From the NCBI GenBank assembly GCA_033239525.1, contig BSYO01000033.1:3029501-3093500 (forward strand): a stretch of DNA of 64,000 nt, given 5' to 3'. Numbering within the stretch: the first letter of the stretch is position 1; each line of letters begins with the position of its first letter. Under the pieces are notes generated by a model. It worked only from the letters and a program-made list of their open reading frames with translations, searched no databases and had not been told where the DNA came from. A program made the position numbers and the translations under genes. This document shows, piece after piece, positions 25,201-37,012 of the stretch. The DNA is from Nepenthes gracilis. Lineage: Eukaryota; Streptophyta; Magnoliopsida; Caryophyllales; Nepenthaceae.

Positions 25201-25493
25201 TCAATGATCCGATTAACCTGATGGGGATTCAACGTCGAAAGTAGCATACCACGGAAGTAGCTGCCATTGAGGAATTGTTGCGGGCCGTAGGTTTTGAACC
25301 CGTACAGAATTTCATGAACGTTGTCTCTAGGGCTTGAGATAAAGATGTTGGCGCTATTCGCTGTTGTATTGGTAGGTTCGTCGACAATTTTGACCGCCGC
25401 GGAGGTGACAGAGGCGGAGGGCTTAGGGAAGATGAAAGAGGTGAGAGTGAACAGTTTCAGAGGAAGACGGTGTGGTCTCCATTGATTGAGCAT
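22296..25493 (-). CDS. P-class pentatricopeptide repeat protein, At1g13630-like, two exons
   Basis: The CDS joins exon 1 (25493-25028) to exon 2 (24289-22296), 2,460 bp or 819 residues. The donor is ACAG|GTGAGTG, the acceptor TTCTTCTAG|GATCTGG, and the split codon gives EETGSGSALYL. The N-terminus MLNQWRPHRLPLKLFTL is basic and hydroxyl-rich, as expected for import into mitochondria or plastids. From about residue 177 to the end come 18 tandem 35-residue PPR motifs (for example DTVTYNILIKGFHLLGL), with no E, DYW or SMR domain, so it is P-class. Such proteins bind single-stranded organellar RNA for stability, splicing or translation. The order and wording of the repeats, including CVKG near the end and the tail INRLCKR, match my memory of Arabidopsis At1g13630. 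The frame is intact, so it is probably functional. Confidence 0.95.
24290..25027 (-). other. Intron of the PPR gene
   Basis: This 738-bp GT-AG intron of phase 1 separates the targeting and N-terminal exon from the PPR array. Most P-class PPR genes lack introns, so its presence is mildly unusual. It is AT-rich and holds no gene of its own. Confidence 0.9.
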
Positions 25494-25699
25494 GTGAATT
25501 GGTACCTCCCTCTTGAGACCAACAATGTTTGAGTAGGGATTTTCGTCTCGAGATTTTCTGAGAGGAGGGCGAGGAAGAAGTCGGAGAAGGCCGACGAGAA
25601 GAGTTCGTACTCGGAGACAGATTCCAGGGTTCTAGGGTTTTAAGAGAGCCGTTGTCTCCCGGCAACTCCAACGTTCGATTACTCCCGGCCAGACGGCCG

Positions 25700-26919
25700 G
25701 CGGTTCATTACCATTATTATTATTATTATTATTATGTTTAAAAACATCTTCATTATAATAAATTCTGATAATAAATAATATATTTTGAGCTAACTCACTC
25801 ACAATACGTGTGAATAATTAATTATCACTAATCCTAAACACATCTTATTTATCAATATTATAAGTAAATAAACATTAACAACTGAATAATACAATATAAT
25901 TTAGACAAAAAATAATTAATAATATATTCTATAATAAAAACAAGACACAATATATTCAATATTAATAAAGGATAAAATAAGAATTGAATTTCAATCAGAT
26001 ACTTAAAAATTTTTAATTTTTTTTTCTCATTTTTTTCTCCAAGTTAATAATTTTTCTATATTTAAAATGATTATTATTTTGCCCTATGATTATAATATTA
26101 TATTTATATTAGCATTTGGCATTTGAACACCAGCATTTTTTTTTTATATAACTGAGGAAGGTTAATCGACTCTTTTATTGATTATTATTTTTTTAAATAT
26201 ATTTTATTAATGTATTTTATATTTATCTAATTTAACAAATCTTAAACAACGTTATGTAAAAAAATATATATACATTTTTCACCTTAAAAATAAAAAATAG
26301 ATTTTATTTAAAATTCGCACCAAAAAATAGGTAGAAAATATATTTTTTTAAAAAAAAAACTTTACCTGTTACATGTATTATGTCAAATTATTGAATTAAA
26401 TAAATATAAATTTTATTTAAAAAGTTATATAAAATGTGTTAGAAATTTGGAAGACTAATATCAATAAAATAATAATCATTCACACGATAAAATAATATAT
26501 TTATGTTAAAAAAAATCTTAAACTGAAAAAACTATGAATAAAGGTGAAGTTTCATTTTTTCAACAAGTAAGATTATAAGATGAGTTTGATAACTATGAGT
26601 TATATTTTTTTGTAATTTTTTAAAACCTAGTATAAATGTCACACATATAATATAACTAATTGACACTTATTTAAATTAATGATTTTAAAGCTTTTTATTC
26701 AAATATGTGTAAACCCACGATTAACATATCAATTTTATTTAAAATTTTCATGCAAGACAGGATTAAAATGTTAAGATAAATAAAAGTTAAATATAAAATA
26801 CTTTATCTATTTTTATATAAATTTATTAATATAGATGAATAAATAAGATATCATATTCTCTAATAATATTTTAAAGATATTCAAAATAATTTTTTAAAAT
26901 ATTTCTCTTGTTAAAATAT
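25700..26919. other. AT-rich spacer upstream of the PPR gene
   Basis: It holds an (ATT)n tract at about 25711-25735 and AT-rich filler with no gene. The PPR promoter should lie at its left edge, but no clear TATA position can be fixed. Confidence 0.5.
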
Positions 26920-27097
26920 TCCAATCCAAACTCAAACTCCTACAATTCGACCTTCTGATTCAAACCCAAATTCTTCACAACTCAAATTTTCTATTATCAA
27001 CCAAAGATAATACTTATTTATATCCAAATATTCAGTCAAATATTTATCCAAAATAACCCAAAGTACCTCTCATTACGAGTTTCTCTGATACCACTTC
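26920..27097 (-). repeat. Second PBS and leader fragment beyond the left LTR
   Basis: Bases 26920-27096 match 33388-33566 almost base for base, including the PBS (reverse complement TCTCTGATACCA at 27082-27093) and the leader that follows the 5' LTR. A normal 3' LTR would be followed by host DNA. The match stops abruptly near 26920, where AT-rich host sequence begins. Confidence 0.85.
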
Positions 27098-27758
27098 ACA
27101 TCACTTAACCCAACCAAAGCGGTCAATTTAAATAATTAATTATAATTTCTAAAATCTAAAATCCCAATTAATTTTAAAAAATAATATCTAAGTCCCAAAA
27201 TCGGGTGTACAAACCAAAATATACACTCAACAAATTTAAAATCCTTACAGACCTCATCGAACAATAGTCCGAAAGAAATAAATACGACTCGCTTCTACAA
27301 TCATCGTAAGGAGATAATAATCCACCCAAAATCAAAATCAAACATAAACAAATATTCGATTATTCCCAACATATAACAATAGCGCATATCCGTGCAATTC
27401 CATAATCCAAATGCATCAAATATCAATGCAAACCATAATAAAATGAAACTCACCAACTCGGACGAATATCGACCGTCGTATGCCTCTTTCTCTGTCTGCA
27501 TCGTATCCGAACCTTATCTGAAGGACAAAACAGGAAAAATGGCCTAACGTGAGTATCATATTTAGTCAAAGAAGTCCGATAAATCGGAGAGAATGTCAAA
27601 TGGGTGAAAAATCCAATCAAATTCCAAGATAAATCCAAATCGCCGATAAAACGAATCCAACCGAAATCCAAGATCCAAATTTCAAAATTCAATGGTAGTC
27701 GTACCCAAATCAAATATCCAAATCCAAACAAATGTCCAAATTTCAAAAAATAGTCGCG

Positions 27759-27789
<31 letters not shown>

Positions 27790-29791
27790 TAAATATATAT
27801 AAAAGCAGTCAGAGTGATCCGAACCAATTCCAAAACCGATGTCGATCGGTGTCCAAATCCGAGTCCGATTCCAAATCCAAATCCAATACCCGATCAAACT
27901 TGTGATCGAGGCGTAATCCGATAGCAATGGGATGCCGAGTCCAAATCCATTCCGAGTCCAAGTCCAAGTCGAGTCCAATGCCCGATCAACTTGTGATTCA
28001 GGGGGCGTAATCCGATATAGGATGATCCAATAGCGTCTTGCAGATATCGCTTAAAGACCGCGACGGATGTTCCAAGAGTTCGGATCAAAACATATATTCA
28101 AAATCGTTTATGAGACATACCAAGCCCAATTATAGGCAAAATCGGCGAATCTTAAATCCAAGTCCAAAATCCATATCCAAATCAAAATCCAATACCAATT
28201 AATGCAAAAATACAAATTATGCACCAAAGTTGGGTTCTCATTATTTAAAGACTAACTTGAGGAAGGGTTACACATAATCCCTGTAACCTTAGGCCAAAAT
28301 CCATGTATTGATACCCATAGATAAGGTTTGCTCACTATGTTTTTGCCACGATGGCTTAGGTGCATTCCCCAAGTTTGTCGGATATATTAGGACGTCCAAA
28401 TATTCTAAGGCCAAGCCAAATTATCCAATGGGAAGGGTCACTACTCAAAGCCTTTCTGCGGCGGAAGGGATTTCCAAATAACAAATAATCTCTCATGAGT
28501 CGGGGCTTTGGCGAGAATCCAAATAATCCAAATCCAAACGTAATGACCACAACCCTAAGACGTGTATGTGATCGCATTTACGGCCAATGCAAATTTCGTG
28601 TATATTTTAGATTCTGAACACGATATAAATATACATCGAGTCCAATAAATTATTAGGGCTTTTAGGAAAAATATCAAATTCTCCAAAATCATAAAACCCA
28701 GTCAACAATCCCCAAAACATCCAATGAATTACACATCGTATCGGAATAAATAATTCGGGATATAAAAATACACGCATGTTAGAAAAATCCAAACGGTATC
28801 AAAATATATCGAATTAAAATTAGACCAAAGAGGGGTTTACGAGATCTTTTGCCACGGACCTCATACTGCTGCAGAGATCCGAAGAAAGGATGTCGAAACA
28901 CCCGAACGGCACCATTTCTCTCTCTGTAGTCCCGCGGCCCGCACGTTGCCCATATCTCCTCTCTCTCTCTCTTCGTGCGCGTCTCACCGCCGCTGCCCTG
29001 CCGCGTCATCGCCTCATCTGCCGCCTCGAGCGGCCGTCGTGCCGGCCACCACCGGCCTCACCCGGCCAACTGTCGGGCCAGAACGGCCGCCGTTTCACTT
29101 CGCCTCGCCGGTTTCTCTTCGTCGAACCCACAGGAGCATTTAACGCTCGGTAGACGCCACCGCAGCTCCTCCCACGGCCACCAAGAATCAAGCGTCGCCG
29201 ACCACCAATTCTTGCCGATTCTGACGCATCGCCGCCCGACAAGGCCGTCGGCGTCCTCGGCGATTTCCTCTTCGCGAAACTCACAAGGCAAAATTCCAAC
29301 CATGGCCAATTCACACCGCCGAATACCACCGGCATCGCCTTCCTCGTCGCACGCCACCGTCGTCGCCGTCGCCGACGAACGGCCGCCTCCCTCCTCCTCT
29401 CTTCTTCCTCCCGAAACCCTAACCTTTCTCTCTCCTCCATTTCTCCTTCTCTCTCCCCGATCTGATTTTCTCTTCCAGCTTTTCTCTTTTTCCCTTTTTC
29501 TTTTTCATCTTTATCCAACATTTTCTTTTCTTTTTCCACTTATATATATATATAATAATAATAATATTATTATATATATATATATATTATATATATATAT
29601 TCCATTTTAATTGTCTTTTAATCCAAAATCCAAAACGATATTTGGGCAACACCGGCGCACCCCGGGCGCCGATCCAACCGATCCAAATATCCTCCAAAGA
29701 TTTTTCAATATTTAATAAATTTTATCTCGTCCAATTTGCCTAAAAATTATAATTAATATTAAATTAATCAACAAAGATCCGGGATATTACA
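27098..29791 (-). repeat. Left LTR of the chromovirus-like element
   Basis: On the minus strand it begins TGTAATATCCCGGATC at 29791 and ends near 27098, where GTGACA has decayed. It matches 33568-36226 along its length, with small indels. It contains an AT microsatellite near 29540-29600 (the TATA region), a GC-rich transcribed-leader-like block (28890-29470), and a run of TCCAAATCCAAGTCC-like sequence near 27840-28000. Confidence 0.88.
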
Positions 29792-29806
29792 TTCTCACCT
29801 CCTTAC
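29792..29806 (-). promoter_or_regulatory. Polypurine tract of the chromovirus-like element
   Basis: The minus strand reads AAGGAGGTGAGAA immediately before the LTR start TGTAATATCC. This is the plus-strand primer site. Confidence 0.8.
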
Positions 29807-32800
29807 AAAAATTTCGGCGCCGAAATTTACTTAATCAATCTCAACCTCAAATATCATATAATGAGGATATTCTTTCAACGCCATCTTCGCTATTCTCGGA
29901 CCACCGCCGATTGAGTGATTCATCCAAAATCTGATCCTCAACAGTGGATCATTTCCATTCCAAAATTCGAATTGAAACTTTGGCTCAACACAAATTCTCG
30001 TCGATGGATGACGATTCCAATCCAAACACATTCGAATGATCATTCACATATTTCTCATACAAATCACATATTTGTCATATCCAAAGATCAAATTCAGAGA
30101 TAAGGTCAATATGCAGACCACCTCTCTAATCTACCGAACACTTGGAAGATTTCGATGAATCTTATCTTCAAATAATCCGACGACCACCAAATCAAAATTC
30201 TTCTCTTCAATGCGCTTCCATAAACATCTGACCATCCACATCGAACTTCAAATCGGACTGCATATTCAATCTCCTACTTGAAGCATCAAATCATATCTTG
30301 TAACGAATAGCCAAAAGTCTATATACTTCCGCTGCGCTACTCTGATTGATTATCCATCTCCAATCAAAACCAGAAGTTTCAGAATCAAAATGTCTTACAA
30401 TCTTCTCATCTCGACAACATACCAACAGCGAATCTCGAGAACGACATCCCGATCGGCAATAAAAGAGCTGACTCCATCAACTGATCCATCATTGTCTGAA
30501 TTGCTACCACGATCTTCTAGTCATTCGAGGTAGACCTGAAACACAAATCTCGAGGCTTCTTCTTCTGCTCGACTGCATCTTTAGGCATGGATATACCTTG
30601 CCACATAGGCCGCAACCTCATGCTTTATATTTTGTCTGCAAACCTTGACACATAATCAACTTGTCATCAAATTCTCTCTCCACTCCGCAAGGTGGAAAGT
30701 CTTCGACGTTCCCATCGAACTTAGACAAATCCAAACTCAATCACAATTACAGATGACCTCATTTGCTCTTTAGCTCCTATTCAATCAGCTTCTGAGTTTT
30801 CATCCAATTAACCGAGACTCTAATGAGAGAATTCCCAATAGCATGCTTCCTCTAGAACGTGTAAATGGAAAGCACTGGTACAGAATGCCTGAGATTGCCT
30901 GCTCAATCGCTTTCAACTTTAATGTAGCTCATCCGAAAGGGCTTCATTCTGATCTTCTCAAAAGATTCTCCCACAGATAAAAATTTCGTTCAGAATCCAA
31001 TCCTAGCAGAAAAGAGGAAATTCTTCTGGACAAGTCTTCCCATTGGTATCTTCGATATAGCACTTCACACAAAAAAATCCTCCAAATGGTGTCGCATTCT
31101 GGACTTTCAAACGGCTTGTCCGAAAAGAAAATCACCATCGATCCTCATAAGAACTTCTCCCATAAATAGAATCTCAGTTCGAAATCCAATGCTGACAATA
31201 AGGAAAGAAAATCCATCTGGCCCAATCCTCATGCAGGCATTCTTGCCACGGCACCTTCATGCAAAATCCTCTAGATTGCGCCGCATCCCCAAACTCTTCC
31301 TTGGATAAAGCGCCCGACCATACAAAATCCAAACATATCCAAATATTTCTCAGAAGCATTACAGAGCGCTACCAATCCTTCTGATCCATCAAGAATCGAC
31401 AAAACTGACACCGATGACAATCTATTCTTCAATTACTGAAAACTTTTCTCACCAGCATCACTTTATTTGAATACTGATCACTTCTATTCCAAGGGTGCCA
31501 CAACACTGAAATCTTTGAGAAACTTTTCACAAATCACCAATCACAATCAACTAAAGCCAAGAAACTCCACACTCTCGCGACCTTAAACGATCTTTTCAAA
31601 TTCGCCACTATTTCTACCTTCTTCGAATCTCCAAATGTGACATTCTTGAAATCTCCAGCAGACTTTCCAATCGGATTCTCATATTTCGCAATATTCTTCA
31701 AACAAATTAGAAAATCAGTGACACAGCCATCAAAACTAATCCAAACACGATCAGAAGTCCAATCGACCAAATCCATAAAAGACATTAAAATATTTGACAG
31801 CTCAAAAGCGCAATCAAAATTTATAATGGCCACACATTGACCTGAAAGATGTCTTATACACATCCTCCCACTGAAACCTCGATTAAGGACACATCGAGCA
31901 CAGATCAATCTTAGAGAAAACCCAAATTTCTTCAAATAGATCCAACAAATCTTCGATCCATGAAAATTGATACATATCCAATTTCCAAATAATCCAAACA
32001 TAGATGTATCAATCCAATTTCATTCGCCAGAGAACATTAAAGCATTCTACGCCAAGACACTTGGCTGAACAAAACCCTTCTCAAAACAAATTCTACAATT
32101 GCTGTCTTAATTTCTTCAACTCAGATAAGGCTACCCCATATGGAGCCTTGAAATAGCCGACAAATCCAAGCACAACATCCAAGACAAACTTGATCTTCGA
32201 TCCAAGAGCAAAGCAGTTGAATCTTGAAAAATATCTTCAAACTTGCGGATGATCAACATATCTTCAAGGGTCACGAAATAGCCCGGATGTGACCATATGC
32301 CGAGATAAACTCGGCTCCCATCTCTCAGCAGATGATTCGCTTGCAGCGCCAAAAATAACCTTTGAGCCTTCTCACTGACTCTTCCTTGGAACTCTGAGGA
32401 TCCATAACCCAAAATGCAAAATGGGACTGACTTGCCAAAATAGTCTTCTACGACTGAGGATCCAGCTCTATCTTCATGGGCCATAACTGCAAATGCTTCG
32501 CCTAGAGACATCCATCTTCTATCAGGACATCTGGAAATCGGATGCCAAAAATTTGAATGATCCTTGACAAATAGCCTATCTGGCCGCAATTTGAAGCAGA
32601 CTTCATTTCTGACGAAGCAACCTCGTCTCGCGAACTTCGTCTTGCGAACTTCTTCTCGCTAAACCTGCAGGCTGATCTTGCAAACTCAAACTTCAGGAAG
32701 AAGACTTTACTTCACCTGAATTTCTTTTAGCTTGTCATCTGAATGTTGAACAAATCCACCTTTCGAGTCTTGACTCCAATGCTCTGATTTCTTCTGGAAA

Positions 32801-33551
32801 CGCTTCTCTTGAAGCTACTCTGACTTGATCAACAAAGTATGCTCCAGCTCTTCGTCATAAGTGCGTCTCTTCCAGAGCATTTCTTTAAGAGATCGAACCA
32901 CGAACTCCTTGTCCTTCGATTCTTCAGCGATGAAAGATTTGCAGAGACGACTATCCACCTGATCACAACGACGAGTGAGAATGGACAATCTTCGGTCTTC
33001 TCTTGCTCCAATAATGACTTCAGACTTCTACACGATCAGCATCATCGCTGCCAACGAGATCAGACTTGCACTTCATCGTCATGTTTTCTAGTAAGGAGAC
33101 ACAAGTTGATTTAACTTGAACTTCTTCATCTTTATCTGCGGCATCCAATCTTGAAGAATCTTCATTCATCTCCGCTTTCACCGCTAATCTCTCTGCCAAT
33201 CAAAAATCTCCTTCTACTCCACGAGATTTCGAACCAACTCCAATTTCAGACCACTATTCTTCCAAAATTACAAATTCCAACAAGCTCTCTACATATTTGT
33301 AGAAACCAAACAAAATTCCAATTCAACTTCTATATCAAACCATACATTGCGTCACTTGTGCGACTCATCATCATCAGATGATCATCATTCCAATCCAAAC
33401 TCAAACTCCTACAATTCGACCTTCGGATTCAAACCCAAATTCTTCACAACTCAAATTTTCTATTATCAACCAAAGATAATACTTATTTATATCCAAATAT
33501 TCAGTCAAATATTTATCCAAAATAACCCAAAGTACCTCTCATTACGAGTTT
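29807..33551 (-). pseudogene. Ruined gag-pol of the chromovirus-like element
   Basis: Only traces remain, in the expected order on the minus strand. Near 32250-32140, IIRKFEDIFQDSTALLLDR and LSAISRLHMG match the linker before RT. At 31830-31540, FMDLVDWTSDRVWISFDG and then KKVEIVANLKRSFKVARVWSFL match the RT palm and its connecting segment. Near 31440-31330, LKNRLSSVSVLSILDGSEG and CNASEKYL match the start of RNase H, with the catalytic Asp of the DAS motif as Asn. Near 29870, EYPHYMIFEVEID matches the C-terminal tail. No frame is intact, and gag is not recognisable. Confidence 0.75.
30960..31345. repeat. Diverged tandem duplication inside the ruined pol
   Basis: Bases about 30968-31135 and 31149-31330 align. 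Both carry TTCTCCCAYARATARAA, then GAATCCAATSCT, GAAATTCTTCTGG-like sequence, GGYRCCTTC or GGTATCTTC, and AAATCCTC. The copies are separated by a short spacer (ACTTTCAAACGGC, TCCGAAAAGAAAATC). In the minus direction both give similar short frames. Confidence 0.6.
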
Positions 33552-33563
33552 TCTCTGATACCA
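33552..33563 (-). promoter_or_regulatory. Primer-binding site of the chromovirus-like element
   Basis: The minus strand reads GACAGAAGTGGTATCAGAGA: the LTR end (TGACA), a short spacer and TGGTATCAGAGA, close to the initiator-Met tRNA complement used by many plant LTR elements. Confidence 0.85.
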
Positions 33564-33567
33564 CTTC

Positions 33568-36226
33568 TGTCACGAACCCGAACCAAGCAGGTCAATTTAA
33601 ATAATTAATTATAATTTCTAAAATCTAAAATCCCAATTAATTTTAAAACCAATAATACCAAGTCCCAAAATTCGGGTGTGACAAACCAAAATATACACTC
33701 AACAAATTTAAAATCCTCAGGACCTCATCGAACAATAGTCCGAAGCAAAATAAATACGACTGCTCTACAATCATCGTAAGGAGATAATAATCCGACCTAA
33801 AAAATCAAAATCAAACATAAACAAATATTCGATTATTCCCTAACATATAACAATAAGCCTATATCCTACTAATTCCATAATCCAAATGCATCAAATATCA
33901 ATGCAAACCATAATAAATGTAAACTCACCAACTCGGACGAATATCCGACCGATCGTGCCTCAGATTCTCTTCTTGCGCATCCGAACCTTCTACTGAAGGG
34001 ACAAAAAAAGAAAAATGGGCCTAATGCCCGTGAAGTATCATATTTAGTCAAAAGAAGTCCAATAAATCAGAGAGAATGTCAAATGGGTGAAAAATCCAAT
34101 CAAATTCCAAGATAAATCCAAATCGTAGATAAAACGAATCCAACCAAATCCAAGATCCAAATTTCAAAATTCAATGGTAGTCTCGCACCCAAATCAAATA
34201 TCCAAATCCAAACAAATGTCCAAATTTCCAAAATAGTCGCCGTCGGACGTATATATATATATATAAATATATATAACCAAAACAGGTGATCCGAACCAAT
34301 TCCAAAACCGATGTCGATCGGTGTCCAAATCCGAGTCCGATTCCAAATCCAAATCCAATACCCGATCAGCTTGTGATCGGGCGAATCCGATGTGGGATGC
34401 CGAGTCCAAATCCAGTCGAGTCCAAGTCCAAGTCCAGTCCAATGCCCGATCAACTTGTGATTCGGGGCGAATCCGAGCAATGGATGATCCGATAGCGTGC
34501 GCAGATATCAAAGACCGCGACAGATGTTCCAAGGTTCGGATCAAAACATATATTCAAAATCGTTTATGAGAGACATACCAAGCCCAATTATAGGCAAAAT
34601 ATTGAATCTTAAATCCAAGTTCAAAATCCATATCCAAATCAAAATCCAATACCAATTAATGCAAAATACAAATTACGCACCAAAGTTGGGTTACCGTTAT
34701 TTAAAGACTAACTTGAGGAAGGGTTACATAATCCCTGTGAACCTTGTAGCCAAAATCCATGTATTGATACCCATAGATAAGGTTCTTCACTATGTTTTGC
34801 CACCCGCGGCCAAGGTTTCTCAAGTTTGTCGGGATATATTAGGACGTCAGGAATATATTCAGGTCAAGTCAAATTATCCAAATGGGAAGGGTCACTACTC
34901 AAAGTCTTCTCGCGGCATGGAAAAGGATTTCGAATAACAAATAATAAAGTCAGAGTGGCTTAATCCAAATAATCCAAATCCAAACGTAATGACCAAACCC
35001 AAGACGCGTACGTGATCGCAGATGGCAATGCAAATTTCGTGTATATTTTCATTCTGAGATCGATATAAATATACATCAGTCAATAAATTATTCTTTTTGG
35101 AAAAATATCAAATTCTCCAAAATCATAAAACCAGGTCAACAATCCCCAAAACATCCAAATGAATTACACACGCACGCCTAGAATAAATAATTCAGGCGTA
35201 TAAAAAAATACACGATGTTAGAAAAATCCAAACAAAGATTCAAAATATATCGGAATTAAAATTACAAAAGAGGGGTTTCAGAATCTTTCGCGGGCCTCAA
35301 TGCTGCAGATCTGAAGAAAGGATGTCCCGAAACACCCGAACGGCACCATTTCTCTCTCTGCCGTCCCGCGGCCCGCACGCTGCCCATATCTCCTCTCTCT
35401 CTCTCTTCGTGCGCGTCTCACCGCCGCTGCCACACGCCGTCGCCGCTGTCTGCCGCCTCGAACGGCCGTCGTCCGGCCACCACCGGCCTCACCCAGCCAC
35501 TGTCGGCGCTGTAAACGGCCGCCGTTTCACTTCGCCTCGCCCGGTTTCTCTTCGTCGAACCCACACCGAGCTCACGAACGCTCAGCCGACGCCACCGCAG
35601 CTCCTCCCACGGCCACCAGCAACTGCCGTCGACCACCAATCGCTGCCGATTTCCTGCATCGCCGCCGACCAAGGCCGTCGGCGTCCTCGACGATTTCCTC
35701 TTCGCGAAACCTTTGCCGGCAAAATTCCAACCACCGGCCAATTCACACCGCCGAATACCACCGGCATCGCCTTCCTCGTCGCACGCCACCGTCGTCGCCG
35801 TCGCCGTCGCCGTCGCCGACGAACGGCCGCCTCCCTCCTCCTCTCTTCTTCCTCCCGAAACCCTAACCTTTCTCTCTCCTCCATTTCTCCTTCTCTCTCC
35901 CCGATCTGATTTTCTCTTCCAGCTTTTCTCTTTTTCCCTTTTTCTTTTTCATCCTTATCCAACATTTTCTTTTCTTTTTCCAATTATATATATATATATA
36001 TATATATAATATTTATATATATTATATATATATATTCCATTTTAATTTTCTTTTAATCCAAAATCCAAAACGATATTTGGGCAACACCGGCGCACCCCGG
36101 GCGCCGACTCAACCGATCCAAATATCCTCCAAAATTTTTCAATATTTAATAAATTTTATCTCGTCCAATTTGCCCAAAATTATAATTAATATTAAATTAA
36201 TCTGAATAAAGATCCGGGATATTATA
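33568..36226 (-). repeat. 5' (right) LTR of the chromovirus-like element
   Basis: It spans TGTCACGAACCCG at 33568 to the terminal GATATTATA at 36226 (TA where the other copy has CA), 2,659 bp. TATA-rich sequence at 35985-36035 followed by a GA-rich leader on the minus strand suggests the promoter. The GC-rich block (35320-35950) repeats the one in the other LTR, with extra GTCGCC hexamers near 35800. Confidence 0.88.
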
Positions 36227-37012
36227 GTACCAAAACTGATACGTGTATCTCTAGCACCTTATAGCGTGTTGTCATACCTTCTGCTCTGATCTCAATGAGA
36301 GCACCAAAACTGATACGTGTATCAGAGCGAGGATTCGCTATGGAAGGAAGAAGCCAAATGAGGGAGAGAAACCCGAGACACAAGGGAGGGAAGAGGGAGT
36401 TTTGACAGAAAGCAGGAAGAAAGAAAGTGGGAGAGAGGGAGTAAGAAATAGAATGGAGACAGAGAAACTGTAAAAGTAATATTCCTTTCTTTTTACTGAA
36501 GCACTAAGTAATATATGTAAGCAGTAGTTAAGTAACAAACTATATATCTAACATAATAGAGTATATTTCTAATAAATTCTGTTAACTAGAAGGAATAATT
36601 CAACTAATTATATTTTAAATAAACTAAATATAATTCTAAAATTTAAGAGGAGGTCAGATTGCATGTGCACTTCGTCGGGGCAGTGGAGGACCCGTTGGTA
36701 GTGTCGTAGCCAAGTCAATCAAACTCGTAACACCCATTCTCCAAAATAGTTGGTAGAATTGCCTAGTTAGCTTAACTATGAGGATATCTTCTTTTAGGTT
36801 GTTATTTGAGATGGTTTCGAGGGTCTTCAAATAGATAATTGACTTCATACCTTGTGACTTTCTTGACCTATGCATGTCTTGAGTTTGTGATCAATATCGT
36901 GGCCAGTGATCTATCCAAGATGAACTAAATGTTCTTCTAAAGGACCTCCCTGGTAACCTCATATTGTAAAATAGTTGGTAAAGTTGCCAAATTAGCTTAA
37001 GTATGAGGATAT
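36227..37012. other. Spacer with short direct repeats
   Basis: The 22-base string CACCAAAACTGATACGTGTATC occurs at about 36230 and again at about 36302. A segment near 36717-36800 (AAAATAGTTGGTAGAATTGCC, TTAGCTTAACTATGAGGATATC) is repeated at 36966-37012 and then split by the solo LTR. No gene is seen. Confidence 0.6.

Larger units (their letters stand above)
26920..36226 (-). mobile_element. Chromovirus-like (Tekay/Del type) LTR retrotransposon with partial tandem copy
   Basis: Two large LTRs (33568-36226 and about 27098-29791) flank 3.8 kb of internal DNA. On the minus strand the order is 5' LTR, PBS, ruined gag-pol, PPT, LTR. The PBS TGGTATCAGAGA resembles the initiator-Met tRNA complement. 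The end of the internal region (AAATTTTTGTAAGGAGGTGAG before TGTAATATCCC) is the usual PPT/LTR junction of plant chromoviruses. Beyond the left LTR a second PBS and about 165 bp of leader follow (26920-27097), so this LTR is also the 5' LTR of a truncated second unit. Confidence 0.88.

Noticed and set aside
29006..29539. 177-codon minus-strand frame rich in Glu, Arg and Lys, repeated at 35582-35983
   Set aside because: It lies in the GC-rich block of both LTRs, has equally open frames on the other strand, and changes by indels between copies. It is leader or LTR sequence, not a host gene.
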